Shown in pieces: positions 18,189-27,518 of a stretch of 64,000 nt of DNA. The DNA comes from Corticicoccus populi (GTDB taxonomy: Bacteria; Bacillota; Bacilli; Staphylococcales; Salinicoccaceae): positions 372,001 to 436,000 of the forward strand of contig NZ_JBHUOQ010000004.1 of the NCBI RefSeq assembly GCF_042686195.1. Reading direction: 5' to 3'. The position numbers and the translations under genes were made by a program. Position 1 is the stretch's first letter. Each line of letters starts with the position of its first letter. Below the pieces are notes generated by a model. It was not told the origin of the DNA, searched no databases, and worked only from the letters and a program-made list of their open reading frames with translations.

Positions 18189-19496
18189 TTACCGGTTCTC
18201 TAAACCGAATTTTTCACGCAGTGTGCCCGGACGGTAATCTGATTTAAATAATTCTCTTTCCTGCAGAATCGGTACTACTTCACGGACAAATATTTCAAAT
18301 TGTGCAGGAAGTGCAGGCGGCATAATATTAAAACCGTCACAGCCGTCCTCGTTAAACCAATGTTCAAGTTCATCTGCAAGTCCTTCAGGTGTACCTACAA
18401 AAATATTATGTCCACGTGAACCGGCTACTTTTTTATATACTTCCTCAAGCGTTAAATCATTCACTTTTGCATCATTGTATATCACTTCAAACCGGCTCTT
18501 CACACCTTCAGCTGTCGATTCAAAATTAATATCCGTAAACTTTGTTTCAAGAGGAATATCAGTTAAATCCTGCTTAATATACTCAGAAAGAATCGGAAGA
18601 CCTACTTCCGGTAGAATTAAATCCTGCAGTTCCTTATAATTCTCTTCGGCTTCTTTCTGTGTTCTGCCGAGTACTGGGAAAATCCCCGGCATAATTAACG
18701 TATCCTCAGGCTTACGTCCTGCATCTTCAACTTTTGTTTTTAAAGTTTTATAAAATGACCGGGCATCTGATAATTGACTCTGGGCAGTAAATACAACATC
18801 CGCTACCTTACTTGCAAGGGATGTTCCTGTAGGAGATGAACCTGCCTGAATCAATAATGGATACCCCTGAGGAGACTTACTGATATTCAGAGGTCCTTTA
18901 ACACTGAAATGTTTTCCTTTATGTGAGATAGGTTCAAATGCATCACTGTTAACAAACTCACCGGTTTCACGGTTACGTACCAGTCCTTCACTATTCCATG
19001 AATCCCATAATTTTTTAGTCACATCAACAAACTCTTCAGCACGTTCATAGCGCAGCTCGTGCTCCATATGTCTGGTCCCATTAAAGTTCTGTGCTGTATT
19101 TTCTATGGATGATGTCACAATATTCCATGCGGCACGTCCCGAACTTAAATGATCAAGTGAGCTGAATGCCCGTGCCAGATGAAATGGTTCACTGTAAGTT
19201 GTAGAAGCCGTTGCGGCAAGACCAATATCTTTTGTATGAGTGGATAATACAGACAATAACGTCAGAGGTTCAAACCTGCTGATAATATTTGGATGGGATT
19301 TTTCTGAGATAAACAAACTGTCTGCAAGAAACAGAAGGTCAAATTTTGCCTCTTCGGCAAGATGCGATATATGTATCAAATGTTCTAAATCCATCGGTCC
19401 TTTTTCATTTACATCCGGATTTCTCCAGCTGGCCACATGATGACCGTATCCGGCTAAGAAAAGCCCCAAAACCATTTCTTTGCGTGAGCTTGACAT
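18189..19496 (-). CDS. NtaA/SnaA/DszA-type LLM flavin-dependent monooxygenase
   Basis: Luciferase-like TIM-barrel monooxygenase using FMNH2 supplied by a separate reductase. The 435 aa match the NtaA/SnaA/DszA subfamily, which splits C-N or C-S bonds in nitrilotriacetate, EDTA or sulfur compounds. Family features are GHHVASWRNP near the N-terminus, AEEAKFDLLFLADSL, SGRAAWNIVTS, the QAGSSPTGTSLASKVADVVF segment and the C-terminal DGFNIMPP. It is the first gene of a six-gene operon with its own promoter; no flavin reductase gene is adjacent. The substrate is not known. Confidence 0.9.
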   Translation of the reverse strand: MSSSRKEMVLGLFLAGYGHHVASWRNPDVNEKGPMDLEHLIHISHLAEEAKFDLLFLADSLFISEKSHPNIISRFEPLTLLSVLSTHTKDIGLAATASTTYSEPFHLARAFSSLDHLSSGRAAWNIVTSSIENTAQNFNGTRHMEHELRYERAEEFVDVTKKLWDSWNSEGLVRNRETGEFVNSDAFEPISHKGKHFSVKGPLNISKSPQGYPLLIQAGSSPTGTSLASKVADVVFTAQSQLSDARSFYKTLKTKVEDAGRKPEDTLIMPGIFPVLGRTQKEAEENYKELQDLILPEVGLPILSEYIKQDLTDIPLETKFTDINFESTAEGVKSRFEVIYNDAKVNDLTLEEVYKKVAGSRGHNIFVGTPEGLADELEHWFNEDGCDGFNIMPPALPAQFEIFVREVVPILQERELFKSDYRPGTLREKFGLENR

Positions 19497-19534
19497 AATA
19501 AAATCACCAATCCTATTTTTTTAGTATGAATTGA

Positions 19535-19563
19535 ATATTAATACCATACTGTGGGAATGTCAA
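19535..19563 (-). promoter_or_regulatory. Sigma-A promoter of the LLM/ABC operon
   Basis: Minus strand TTGACA (perfect -35), 17-bp spacer, TAATAT, about 38 bp before the LLM start. The spacer contains ATTCCCAC and an AT-rich half-site that could be an operator, for example for a CymR-type regulator; this is not established. Confidence 0.68.
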
Positions 19564-19620
19564 CATTACTTTTTAAGATTTTAGAAAATAGATAATATTA
19601 CATTTATATTTTTGAGGAAA

Positions 19621-19654
19621 TAAAAAAGGAAAACCACATTAATCATGGTTTTCC
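19621..19654 (-). terminator. Terminator downstream of the pentapeptide gene
   Basis: Perfect 9-bp stem GGAAAACCA / TGGTTTTCC with a 9-nt loop and TTTTTTATTTCC after it on the minus strand. It is about 100 nt past the pentapeptide stop; no gene was recognised in the gap. Confidence 0.8.
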
Positions 19655-19755
19655 ATTCTTTAAATATTATGCTGCAGGAATTTTCTCCAATACGTGATTA
19701 CTTTTAAGCTCTATTACTTTCGATGACTCCGCTTTCCTTCGGACTCATTTACAAT

Positions 19756-20391
19756 TCAGTCCACCACGTTCAATCCCATCAGGCCTGCGAATGTTACTGC
19801 CTGGCTGCTCGAAATGGTGCAGCCGGTCATATCTTCTTTTGAAAGGGTAATGCTGTCAAAATATGACCGGCTGATATCACAGCTTTTAAACGGTGTATCG
19901 TGGACATACATATCATTCAGGCTGCATACTTCGAATTCAACCTGTTTTAACTGACTGCTGTGAAATTCTGTGCTGTCGAGCATAGTATCTTTAAGCAGGA
20001 CTTTTTCTAATTTAGAAGTCACAACGGATGACAGGTTCATTTTTGTATCTTCGAATAATACATTGCCGAAATTCATTTTATCGAATTGAATTCCTGTCAT
20101 TCTGCAGTTGCGGAATTCGGTTCTGTGGATGGATCCATCCTCTATCTTCACGTTTGAAAAATCACAGTTATTAAAGACAACATCCGTAAAATCCACACTA
20201 TCCATGAAGGTATTTGAAAAGTCACAGTTCTTTACAGTACTTGAGAATATCCGGAGTCTTTCTACAGACTCACCGGCGATAGTTGAACCATTTACTTCAG
20301 AATCTTCTACAATGAAATCCGGGTCACTCAAAACAGTTTCTATCTTTCCAGGTTCAAGATGGCTGCCGATTTCAGGCTGTTTTATTTTCAT
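19756..20391 (-). CDS. Pentapeptide-repeat protein downstream of gyrA
   Basis: 211-aa protein made of A(D/N)LXX-like five-residue repeats from about residue 25 to 200, e.g. CDFSN, VDFTD, CDFSN, TEFRN, VLFED, LLKDT, VEFEV, SYFDS. Such repeats form a right-handed quadrilateral beta-helix. In Qnr and MfpA this shape mimics DNA and binds gyrase. No signal peptide or membrane segment is seen. The gene lies immediately after gyrA, and its ribosome-binding site (AAAGGAG) adjoins the T-tract of the gyrA terminator, with no room for a separate promoter. A role with gyrase is an inference from repeat type and position; most pentapeptide proteins have no known function. Confidence 0.82.
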   Translation of the reverse strand: MKIKQPEIGSHLEPGKIETVLSDPDFIVEDSEVNGSTIAGESVERLRIFSSTVKNCDFSNTFMDSVDFTDVVFNNCDFSNVKIEDGSIHRTEFRNCRMTGIQFDKMNFGNVLFEDTKMNLSSVVTSKLEKVLLKDTMLDSTEFHSSQLKQVEFEVCSLNDMYVHDTPFKSCDISRSYFDSITLSKEDMTGCTISSSQAVTFAGLMGLNVVD

Positions 20392-20406
20392 AATTCAATG
20401 CTCCTT

Positions 20407-20434
20407 TAAAAAAGGACCCCGAAAGCCGGAGTCC
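20407..20434 (-). terminator. Terminator of gyrA
   Basis: Stem GGACTCCG / CGGGGTCC (one G-U pair) with a 5-nt loop and TTTTTTAAAGGAG after it on the minus strand, 10 nt past gyrA. The T-tract merges into the ribosome-binding site of the pentapeptide gene. Confidence 0.85.
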
Positions 20435-20443
20435 TTGTCTGTA

Positions 20444-22939
20444 TTATTCTTCGTTATCTAAACTTTCATCAGGCAGGGCAGGTGTTTCATCTGGTGATTC
20501 AAGTGCCTCTTCCTCGATTTCTTCTTTAACTTTCGCAACAGTCGCAACGTGCTGATCATCTGATAATTTAATCAGACGGACACCTTGAGTACTTCTTCCT
20601 GTCACAGAAATTTCTTCAACCAGAAGACGGATGATTACACCTTGGTTGGTGACAATCATTAAGTCCTCATCACCGTCAACAGATGCGATGTAAACAAGCT
20701 GCCCGTTACGGGCGTTTAAGTTTGCTGTCTTAACACCGACACCGCCGCGGTTTGTACTGCGGTAGTCCGCTTCCGGAGTAATCTTACCGTATCCGTTTGA
20801 TGTCACAATCAAAATAGACTGGTTTTCAGACAATACATCAAGGCCGACAACTTCATCAGCTTCTCTCAGTTTGATTCCTTTAACACCGGCAGCTGTCCGT
20901 CCCATGTTTCTAATCTGGCCTTCATCAAAACGGATCAGTGATGCATCTTTTGTACCGAGAATAATTTCTTTTGAACCGTCAGTCAGTCTGACCGCAAGAA
21001 GCTCATCATCCTCTTTAAATGTAATGGCAATCTTACCGTTTTTATTGATGCGTTCGAAATTATTGAGTGATGAACGTTTTACAATACCGCGTTTAGTTGC
21101 GAAGATTAAGTATTTTCCTTCGTAATCTTCGTCCTTCACACCGATAATCGTGCTGATTTTCTCATCTTTATCAATCTCAAGCATATTCACAATCGGAATA
21201 CCTTTCGATTGTCTCGATAACTCAGGAATCTCATAACCTTTCAGACGGTATATCCGTCCTTTATTTGTAAAGAACATGAGATAATCATGCGTGCTCATTG
21301 TCACCAGCTGACTCACAAAATCATCTTCCATTGTGTTCATCCCCTGAACACCGCGGCCGCCTCTGTGCTGTGCCCGGTAAGTGGATGAAGGGAGACGTTT
21401 AATATAGCTGTTATGACTCAGTGTCACGACAATCTGCTCTTCAGGAATTAAGTCCTCATCTTCAATATCACTCAGACTTCCTAAAGTGATTTCAGTCCGT
21501 CTGTCATCACCGTATTTATCTCTGATTTCTGTTAATTCCTCACGGATAATACCGAGAAGTTTCATTTCATCCGACAGAATTTCTCTTAAATATTCAATGG
21601 TTTTTAAGATTTCTTCATATTCCGCCTGGATTTTGCTGCGTTCCAGTCCTGTTAAACGGCGGAGACGCATATCAAGGATTGACTGTGCCTGACGCTCTGA
21701 CAGATTAAACTGTTCCATTAAGCCTGTACGGGCTTCCTCGTCATTCTGGGAACCGCGGATTAAGGCGATAATTGCATCGATATGATCAAGCGCAATCTTC
21801 AAGCCTTCTAAAATATGCGCACGGTCTTCTGCACGTTTTAAATCAAACTCCGTACGTCTTCTGACCACTACTTTCTGATGCTCCAGATAATGATAGAGAG
21901 ACTCTTTTAAACTCAGTATTTTCGGCTGTCCGTCAACAAGTGCGAGCATGTTGATACCGAATGATGTCTGCAGCGGCGTATGCTTAAATAAGTTATTCAG
22001 AACGACATTCGCATTTTTATCTTTGCGAAGTTCGATGATAATTTTAACGCCTTCTTTTAAGCTTGTTTCATCCCGTAAATCAGTAATGCCTTCGATTTTT
22101 TTATCCCGGGCAAGCTCTGCGATTTTTTCAACCAGACGGGCTTTATTCACTAAATAAGGCACTTCTGAAACAACAATCCGTTCCTTGCCGTTTTTCATCA
22201 TTTCTATTTCACAGCGGGCACGCATCATCACAGAACCTCTGCCTGTTTCATATGCCCGGCGGATGCCGCCTTTACCGACAATTAAACCGGAAGTAGGGAA
22301 GTCGGGTCCTTTCACGTGCTCCATCAGTTCGGGCAGAGTGATTTCCGGGTCATCGGATAATGCGAGAACGGCATTAATGACCTCTGTTAAATTATGCGGC
22401 GGTATATTTGTTGCCATACCCACTGCGATACCGCTTGTACCGTTCACCAGAAGGTTCGGGAAACGGGCAGGGAGCACTACAGGCTCACGTTCATTCCCGT
22501 CATAGTTGTCCGCAAAATCAATGGTGTTTTTATTAATATCACGCATTAACTCCATTGATATTTTACTCATTTTCGCCTCAGTATAACGCATCGCAGCAGC
22601 GCCGTCGCCGTCCATGGAACCGAAGTTCCCCTGACCGTCGACAAGCGGATATCTGTAGCTGAAATCCTGTGCCATTCTGACCATTGCATCATAAATGGAT
22701 GAGTCACCGTGAGGGTGGTATTTACCCATTACATCACCGACAATACGTGCCGATTTTTTATACGGCTTATCTGAAGTCATACCGTTATCGTGCATACCGT
22801 AAAGAATTCTGCGGTGTACCGGCTTCATACCGTCCCTGACATCCGGCAGGGCACGGGAAACAATGACACTCATCGCATAGTCGAGAAATGACGTACGCAT
22901 CGTTTTACTGATATTAATTTCCTGAAGTCTGTCAGCCAT
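20444..22939 (-). CDS. gyrA: DNA gyrase subunit A
   Basis: Breakage-reunion subunit of DNA gyrase. The 831 aa have the catalytic tyrosine at Y119 (AAMRYTEAKM) and the quinolone-determining region GDSSIYDAMVRM. There, S80, S81 and D84 correspond to S. aureus S84, S85 and E88, so no classic resistance substitution is present apart from the conservative Asp. The C-terminal beta-pinwheel contains the GyrA box as HRGGRGVQG. The C-terminus is long and acidic (EEEALESPDETPALPDE). It lies 18 nt after gyrB. Confidence 0.98.
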   Translation of the reverse strand: MADRLQEINISKTMRTSFLDYAMSVIVSRALPDVRDGMKPVHRRILYGMHDNGMTSDKPYKKSARIVGDVMGKYHPHGDSSIYDAMVRMAQDFSYRYPLVDGQGNFGSMDGDGAAAMRYTEAKMSKISMELMRDINKNTIDFADNYDGNEREPVVLPARFPNLLVNGTSGIAVGMATNIPPHNLTEVINAVLALSDDPEITLPELMEHVKGPDFPTSGLIVGKGGIRRAYETGRGSVMMRARCEIEMMKNGKERIVVSEVPYLVNKARLVEKIAELARDKKIEGITDLRDETSLKEGVKIIIELRKDKNANVVLNNLFKHTPLQTSFGINMLALVDGQPKILSLKESLYHYLEHQKVVVRRRTEFDLKRAEDRAHILEGLKIALDHIDAIIALIRGSQNDEEARTGLMEQFNLSERQAQSILDMRLRRLTGLERSKIQAEYEEILKTIEYLREILSDEMKLLGIIREELTEIRDKYGDDRRTEITLGSLSDIEDEDLIPEEQIVVTLSHNSYIKRLPSSTYRAQHRGGRGVQGMNTMEDDFVSQLVTMSTHDYLMFFTNKGRIYRLKGYEIPELSRQSKGIPIVNMLEIDKDEKISTIIGVKDEDYEGKYLIFATKRGIVKRSSLNNFERINKNGKIAITFKEDDELLAVRLTDGSKEIILGTKDASLIRFDEGQIRNMGRTAAGVKGIKLREADEVVGLDVLSENQSILIVTSNGYGKITPEADYRSTNRGGVGVKTANLNARNGQLVYIASVDGDEDLMIVTNQGVIIRLLVEEISVTGRSTQGVRLIKLSDDQHVATVAKVKEEIEEEALESPDETPALPDESLDNEE

Positions 22940-22957
22940 TACATTTTACCTCCATCG

Positions 22958-24877
22958 TTATACATCCAAGTTTTGTACATACTGCGCATTTTCCTCTATA
23001 AAGTTTCGTCTGTGTTCAACAACATCACCCATCAGCATCTCAAAAGTCAAATCCGCTTCAACGGCATCTGACAGTGTTACCTGAAGCAGCGTTCTGAATT
23101 CAGGATCCATTGTCGTCTCCCACAGCTGATCGGCATTCATCTCACCGAGACCTTTATAACGGGAAATGGAAAGTTTCGGTGAGTCTCCGAGTTCCGCTTT
23201 CACTGCACCGAGTTCTCTGTCATCAAATACCCAGTGCTTATTTTTACCTTGCTCAATTTTATAAAGCGGCGGCTGGGCGATATAAATATATCCTGCTTCG
23301 ATTAAAGGTTTCATAAAACGATAGAAGAATGTCAAAAGCAGCGTCCGGATATGCGCACCGTCAACATCCGCATCGGTCATAATCACTACTTTATGATAAC
23401 GTGCTTTCTCAAGATTAAATTCTTCTCCGATTCCTGTGCCGAGCGCAGTAATCATGGAGCGGATTTCATTATTGTTTAAAATTCTGTCGAGTCTTGCTTT
23501 TTCAACATTTAAAATCTTACCGCGGAGCGGCAGAATTGCCTGTGTCGTCGAGTTACGTCCGGATTTAGCGGAACCGCCGGCAGAATCACCCTCAACAATA
23601 AAGAGCTCGCTTTCAGCCGGATCTTTACTGGAACAGTCTGCCAACTTACCAGGTAAACTGGACACTTCAAGAGCTGATTTACGACGTGTCATTTCACGTG
23701 CTTTTTTCGCTGCAAGTCTAGCCTGCTGGGCTGTAATACCTTTTTCAACAATTATTTTCGCAACAGTCGGATTTTCCATTAAGAACCGGTTAAAACCTTC
23801 TGCGAACAGCTGGTCGGTGATGAGTCTCACTTCAGAGTTGCCGAGCTTTGTTTTTGTCTGTCCTTCAAACTGGGGATCCATATGCTTAATCGAAATAATG
23901 GCAGTAATACCTTCTCTGACATCTTCACCTGAAAGACGGTCTTCACCATCTTTAATCAGACGGTTTTTTGATGCATAACTGTTAATGACACGTGTCAGTG
24001 CACGCTTGAATCCATCTTCATGCGTACCGCCTTCATACGTGTGAATATTATTGGCATAAGACATCACTGTAGAAGAAAATCCTCTGTTGTACTGGAGTGC
24101 AACTTCCACTTCAACATCTTCTCTTTCACTGTCCACATAAACAATGTCTTCATGAATAATTTCTTTAGATTCATTAATCTGTTTGACGTATTCTTTAATA
24201 CCGCCTTCATAATAATAATTAAATTCAACAGGCTCATCATCACGCTCGTCAATCAAATTGATGTTCAGCTTTTTATTTAAAAATGCAAGCTCTTTAATAC
24301 GGTGTTTTAAAGTATCCGTATCATATACTGTTGTTTCAGTGAATATTTCAGAGTCGGCTTTAAAACGGATTTCTGTCCCTGTTTTATCAGTTTCGCCGAT
24401 GACTTTAAGATCAAAATCAGGCACACCTCTTGTATAGCTCTGGTGATGGATTTTGCCGTCAAGATGCACATATACCTCGAGTTTTTTACTGAGTGCATTA
24501 ACAACAGATGATCCGACCCCGTGAAGTCCGCCGGATACTTTATATCCGCCGCCGCCGAATTTACCGCCGGCATGAAGTACTGTTAAAATAACTTCCACTG
24601 CCGGACGTCCCATTTTCTCCTGGATACCGACCGGAATTCCGCGTCCGTTATCCGTTACTTTAATCCAGTTGTCTTTTTCAATGACCACATTGATTGTATC
24701 CGCGTGTCCGCCGAGCGCTTCATCGATACTGTTATCGACGATTTCCCACACCAGGTGGTGCAGACCGCGTGATGAAGTAGACCCGATATACATCCCCGGA
24801 CGTTTCCGGACCGCTTCTAAACCTTCTAATACCTGTATTTGATTCGCATCATACTGTTGTGCATTATTTTCAGCCAT
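22958..24877 (-). CDS. gyrB: DNA gyrase subunit B
   Basis: ATPase subunit of DNA gyrase. The GHKL ATP site shows EIVDNSIDEALGG, DNGRGIP and GGLHGVGSSVVNALS; the TOPRIM domain shows EGDSAGGSAKSGR and MTDADVDGAHIRTLLL. The longest frame starts at 24892, but AGGTGA five bases before the ATG at 24877 (MAENNAQQ) fixes a 639-aa product. recF ends just upstream, so gyrB is in the yaaA-recF-gyrB-gyrA operon. Confidence 0.97.
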   Translation of the reverse strand: MAENNAQQYDANQIQVLEGLEAVRKRPGMYIGSTSSRGLHHLVWEIVDNSIDEALGGHADTINVVIEKDNWIKVTDNGRGIPVGIQEKMGRPAVEVILTVLHAGGKFGGGGYKVSGGLHGVGSSVVNALSKKLEVYVHLDGKIHHQSYTRGVPDFDLKVIGETDKTGTEIRFKADSEIFTETTVYDTDTLKHRIKELAFLNKKLNINLIDERDDEPVEFNYYYEGGIKEYVKQINESKEIIHEDIVYVDSEREDVEVEVALQYNRGFSSTVMSYANNIHTYEGGTHEDGFKRALTRVINSYASKNRLIKDGEDRLSGEDVREGITAIISIKHMDPQFEGQTKTKLGNSEVRLITDQLFAEGFNRFLMENPTVAKIIVEKGITAQQARLAAKKAREMTRRKSALEVSSLPGKLADCSSKDPAESELFIVEGDSAGGSAKSGRNSTTQAILPLRGKILNVEKARLDRILNNNEIRSMITALGTGIGEEFNLEKARYHKVVIMTDADVDGAHIRTLLLTFFYRFMKPLIEAGYIYIAQPPLYKIEQGKNKHWVFDDRELGAVKAELGDSPKLSISRYKGLGEMNADQLWETTMDPEFRTLLQVTLSDAVEADLTFEMLMGDVVEHRRNFIEENAQYVQNLDV

Positions 24878-24891
24878 GTTTTCACCTTCCA

Positions 24892-25989
24892 TTAAGCATT
24901 TACTTTGCCGCTGTCTATGTTAAATGACGACATATCATTCATGATAGCGTGATTAATATCACTGATTGATGTCGTCGTTACAAATGTTTGAACCCGGTCT
25001 CTGATTGACGTTAAAAGATGGGACTGCCTGGTCTCATCAAGCTCGCTCAGCACATCATCAAGAAGCAGTACCGGATATTCTCCGACCTCGTCATAAATCA
25101 GGTCGAGTTCTGCGAGTTTCACTGACAGGGCGGTGGTACGCTGCTGTCCCTGCGATCCGTATGTCTGCACATCGAATCCGTTAATGTGAAAAGAAATATC
25201 ATCCCGGTGCGGACCAATCATTGTCTGCATCCGGTCAATCTCTTTTTCCAGTGAATCATCCAGTATTGCTTTGATTTCCTGTTCAAGTTCTTTTTCATTA
25301 GTGCTTTTATATTTAATATTGGGATTATATTTAATCGTGAGTGATTCTTTACTGTTTGAGATGTCTTCGTGAATTTTCCTTGCAAATTTCTCAATAGTTT
25401 CAATGAAGTGCTGCCGTTTGTAGATAATAACACTCGCATGTTTTGCGAGCTGTTCATTCAAGACATCAATCATGACCCTGTCCACATTTCTGGATTTTAA
25501 GTACTGGCTTTTCTGGTTCAGTACTTTTTGATAGTCACTCAGTGTACTCAAATATACTTTTGAAATCTGGCCGCATTCCATATTGATAAATTTACGTCTG
25601 ACTTGAGGGGATCCTTTGACGATATTTAAATCTTCAGGTGCGAATAATACAGTGTTTAAGTGGCCGATATACTGGCTCAGTTTTGACACTTCCATATGAT
25701 TCACTTTTGCCCGCTTGCCTTTTTTGGAGACACTGATTGATAAAGGGAGCCTGCTGTAGGAGGTCTCGATATTGCCGTTGACATATGCTTCTTCCTTATC
25801 AAACTGAATCAGTTCTTTATCTCTTGATGTTCTGTGGCTCTTTGCGAGTGCGAGAAAATAAATAGACTCAAGAAGATTGGTTTTCCCTTGAGCATTTCGT
25901 CCGATAAATACGTTCAATTTAGGATGGAACTGTAAATCCAGTGAATCATAATTTCTGAAATTACCGAGATGAATATCTTTTAATATCAT
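24892..25989 (-). CDS. recF: DNA replication and repair protein RecF
   Basis: SMC-like ATPase that loads RecA at single-strand gaps as part of RecFOR. The 365 aa carry Walker A GRNAQGKTNLLE (about 29-40), the ABC-type signature SQGQQRTTALS and Walker B VLLLDDVLSELDE. The start overlaps the yaaA stop by 4 bp. RecF marks the canonical origin cluster. Confidence 0.97.
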   Translation of the reverse strand: MILKDIHLGNFRNYDSLDLQFHPKLNVFIGRNAQGKTNLLESIYFLALAKSHRTSRDKELIQFDKEEAYVNGNIETSYSRLPLSISVSKKGKRAKVNHMEVSKLSQYIGHLNTVLFAPEDLNIVKGSPQVRRKFINMECGQISKVYLSTLSDYQKVLNQKSQYLKSRNVDRVMIDVLNEQLAKHASVIIYKRQHFIETIEKFARKIHEDISNSKESLTIKYNPNIKYKSTNEKELEQEIKAILDDSLEKEIDRMQTMIGPHRDDISFHINGFDVQTYGSQGQQRTTALSVKLAELDLIYDEVGEYPVLLLDDVLSELDETRQSHLLTSIRDRVQTFVTTTSISDINHAIMNDMSSFNIDSGKVNA

Positions 25990-26201
25990 TTCGTATACTC
26001 AATTTCAAAACTGCCGAATTCACCAAAATCAACAATATCGCCGTCATGAAGCTTTTTGCCTCTGCGGTTTTCCGGTTCACCGTTTAAGTAAACGTCATTT
26101 TCTCTTAAGAACCATTTTGCTTCACCGCCGGAACCGATAATGCCTTCATGTTTTAATAACTGCCCCAAAGTGATTAACTCTTTAAGCTGGATTTTTTCCA
26201 T
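25986..26201 (-). CDS. yaaA: S4-domain RNA-binding protein YaaA
   Basis: 71-aa protein consisting of one S4 RNA-binding domain (about 12-68), including the GGEAKWFLRENDVYLNGEPENRRGKKL core. It always sits between dnaN and recF in Firmicutes, where it has been linked to ribosome function. The start follows GGAGGGTGAG. A terminator and promoter separate it from dnaN, so it heads the recF-gyrB-gyrA transcript. Confidence 0.93.
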   Translation of the reverse strand: MEKIQLKELITLGQLLKHEGIIGSGGEAKWFLRENDVYLNGEPENRRGKKLHDGDIVDFGEFGSFEIEYTK

Positions 26202-26229
26202 GTCTCACCCTCCTCACTCATACTTCTAT

Positions 26230-26258
26230 ATTATACTACACTTTTGTAATATTTTCAC
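26230..26258 (-). promoter_or_regulatory. Probable promoter of yaaA-recF-gyrB-gyrA
   Basis: Minus strand GTGAAA, 17-bp spacer, perfect TATAAT, about 28 bp before the yaaA start. The -35 is weak (4/6). Confidence 0.6.
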
Positions 26259-26325
26259 TGCAGAAGCCAAATAAAAGCTCATAGAGCGTTTTATAAACAA
26301 AATAGGGTAAACCTACTGGGGAAAT

Positions 26326-26372
26326 AAAAAAATAGCTGAGGGCTCAAATAAAACAATAATGAGCCTTCAGCT
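26326..26372 (-). terminator. Terminator of dnaA-dnaN
   Basis: 12-bp stem AGCTGAAGGCTC / GAGCCCTCAGCT (one mispair) with a 15-nt loop and TATTTTTTTATT after it on the minus strand, 12 nt past dnaN. Confidence 0.85.
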
Positions 26373-26384
26373 AATATTTTATTC

Positions 26385-27518
26385 TTAATATGTGCGGATC
26401 GGTAAGATTAACTGTACCACTTCATCCGATTCACTCGCTTTTAAAGTGAACGGACGCATTGTACCGTAAAATTCAATCGTTACATCTTCATCGTTAATTG
26501 CTTTTAACGCATCCATCATATATTTGGAGTTGAATGAGATTTTTAAATCTTCCCCTTCAATTTCCTGTGTGTTGATATCTTCGTTTACTGTACCGACTTC
26601 AGGAGAGTTTGAAGACAATTCCACATTATTATTGGATACACTCATGCGGATGACATTATTACCGCCTTCACGTGCAAGCAGCGACACACGGTCAATCGCG
26701 TGATAGAAGTCCGAGTTATTCACAGTAACTTTTGTTTCATTATTTTCAGGGAAGAGTCTGGATGTGTCCGGATAATTCCCTTCCAATAGACGTGAGATAA
26801 ATCTCATATGACCGTAACTGAACAGCACTTGGTTTTGTGAGAAATGAACTTCCACTTCCGCATCGGAATCAGAAATAATTTTATTCAGCTCGGATAATGA
26901 TTTACCCGGAATAATCGCAGTTGAATGTCCGGCATTGAATTTAGTACCGAATAAACGGCGGAGTGCCAGACGGTGTGAGTCGGTTGCGGTAAATGAAATA
27001 CCGTCATCATTAAACTGCCAGTTAACACCAGTTAACACGGGTCTCGTTTCAGAAGTTGAGACTGCGAAATTGGTCTGATTCACAATTGTTTTAAGCACAG
27101 ATGCAGGAAGAACAAGACTTTCTTCATCTTTAACTTCCGGCAGCAGCGGATATTGATCAGGATCATTACCGCTTAAATTAAATTCTGATTTAGATGCTGT
27201 AATTTTTGTCTGGAACATATCATTTGTTTCAAGATCAACAAAATTACCGGATAATTTTTTAATAATATCTACAAAGAAACGGCCGGATAATACTACAGAT
27301 CCGGTTTCTTTAATTTCAAGAATTTCTTCATTATTTATTTCAGTTGGAATTGTAATTTCAATAGAAATTTCCGAGTCACTGCCTGTAAGCAGTAAATGAT
27401 CATCTTTGACATCAATTTTAATACCGTTAAGAATCGGCATAGTTGTTCTCGGGGAAATTGCTTTCAGGCAATGATTCAGCTGCTCAATGAAATATTGTCG
27501 ATTGATGCTAATTTTCAT
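26385..27518 (-). CDS. dnaN: DNA polymerase III beta subunit (sliding clamp)
   Basis: Ring-shaped processivity clamp. The 377 aa form three clamp folds; visible landmarks are the N-terminal MPILNGIKI, the central ETRPVLTGVNW followed by ATDSHRLALR, and the C-terminal QLILPIRTY that closes the peptide-binding pocket. The start follows AAGGAGTCATTAA. Downstream of dnaA and the trio element. Confidence 0.98.
   Translation of the reverse strand: MKISINRQYFIEQLNHCLKAISPRTTMPILNGIKIDVKDDHLLLTGSDSEISIEITIPTEINNEEILEIKETGSVVLSGRFFVDIIKKLSGNFVDLETNDMFQTKITASKSEFNLSGNDPDQYPLLPEVKDEESLVLPASVLKTIVNQTNFAVSTSETRPVLTGVNWQFNDDGISFTATDSHRLALRRLFGTKFNAGHSTAIIPGKSLSELNKIISDSDAEVEVHFSQNQVLFSYGHMRFISRLLEGNYPDTSRLFPENNETKVTVNNSDFYHAIDRVSLLAREGGNNVIRMSVSNNNVELSSNSPEVGTVNEDINTQEIEGEDLKISFNSKYMMDALKAINDEDVTIEFYGTMRPFTLKASESDEVVQLILPIRTY

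Noticed and set aside
20874..21125. Possible gyrA quinolone-resistance change and intein or insert
   Set aside because: S80/S81 are wild type and the reading frame is uninterrupted with normal length.
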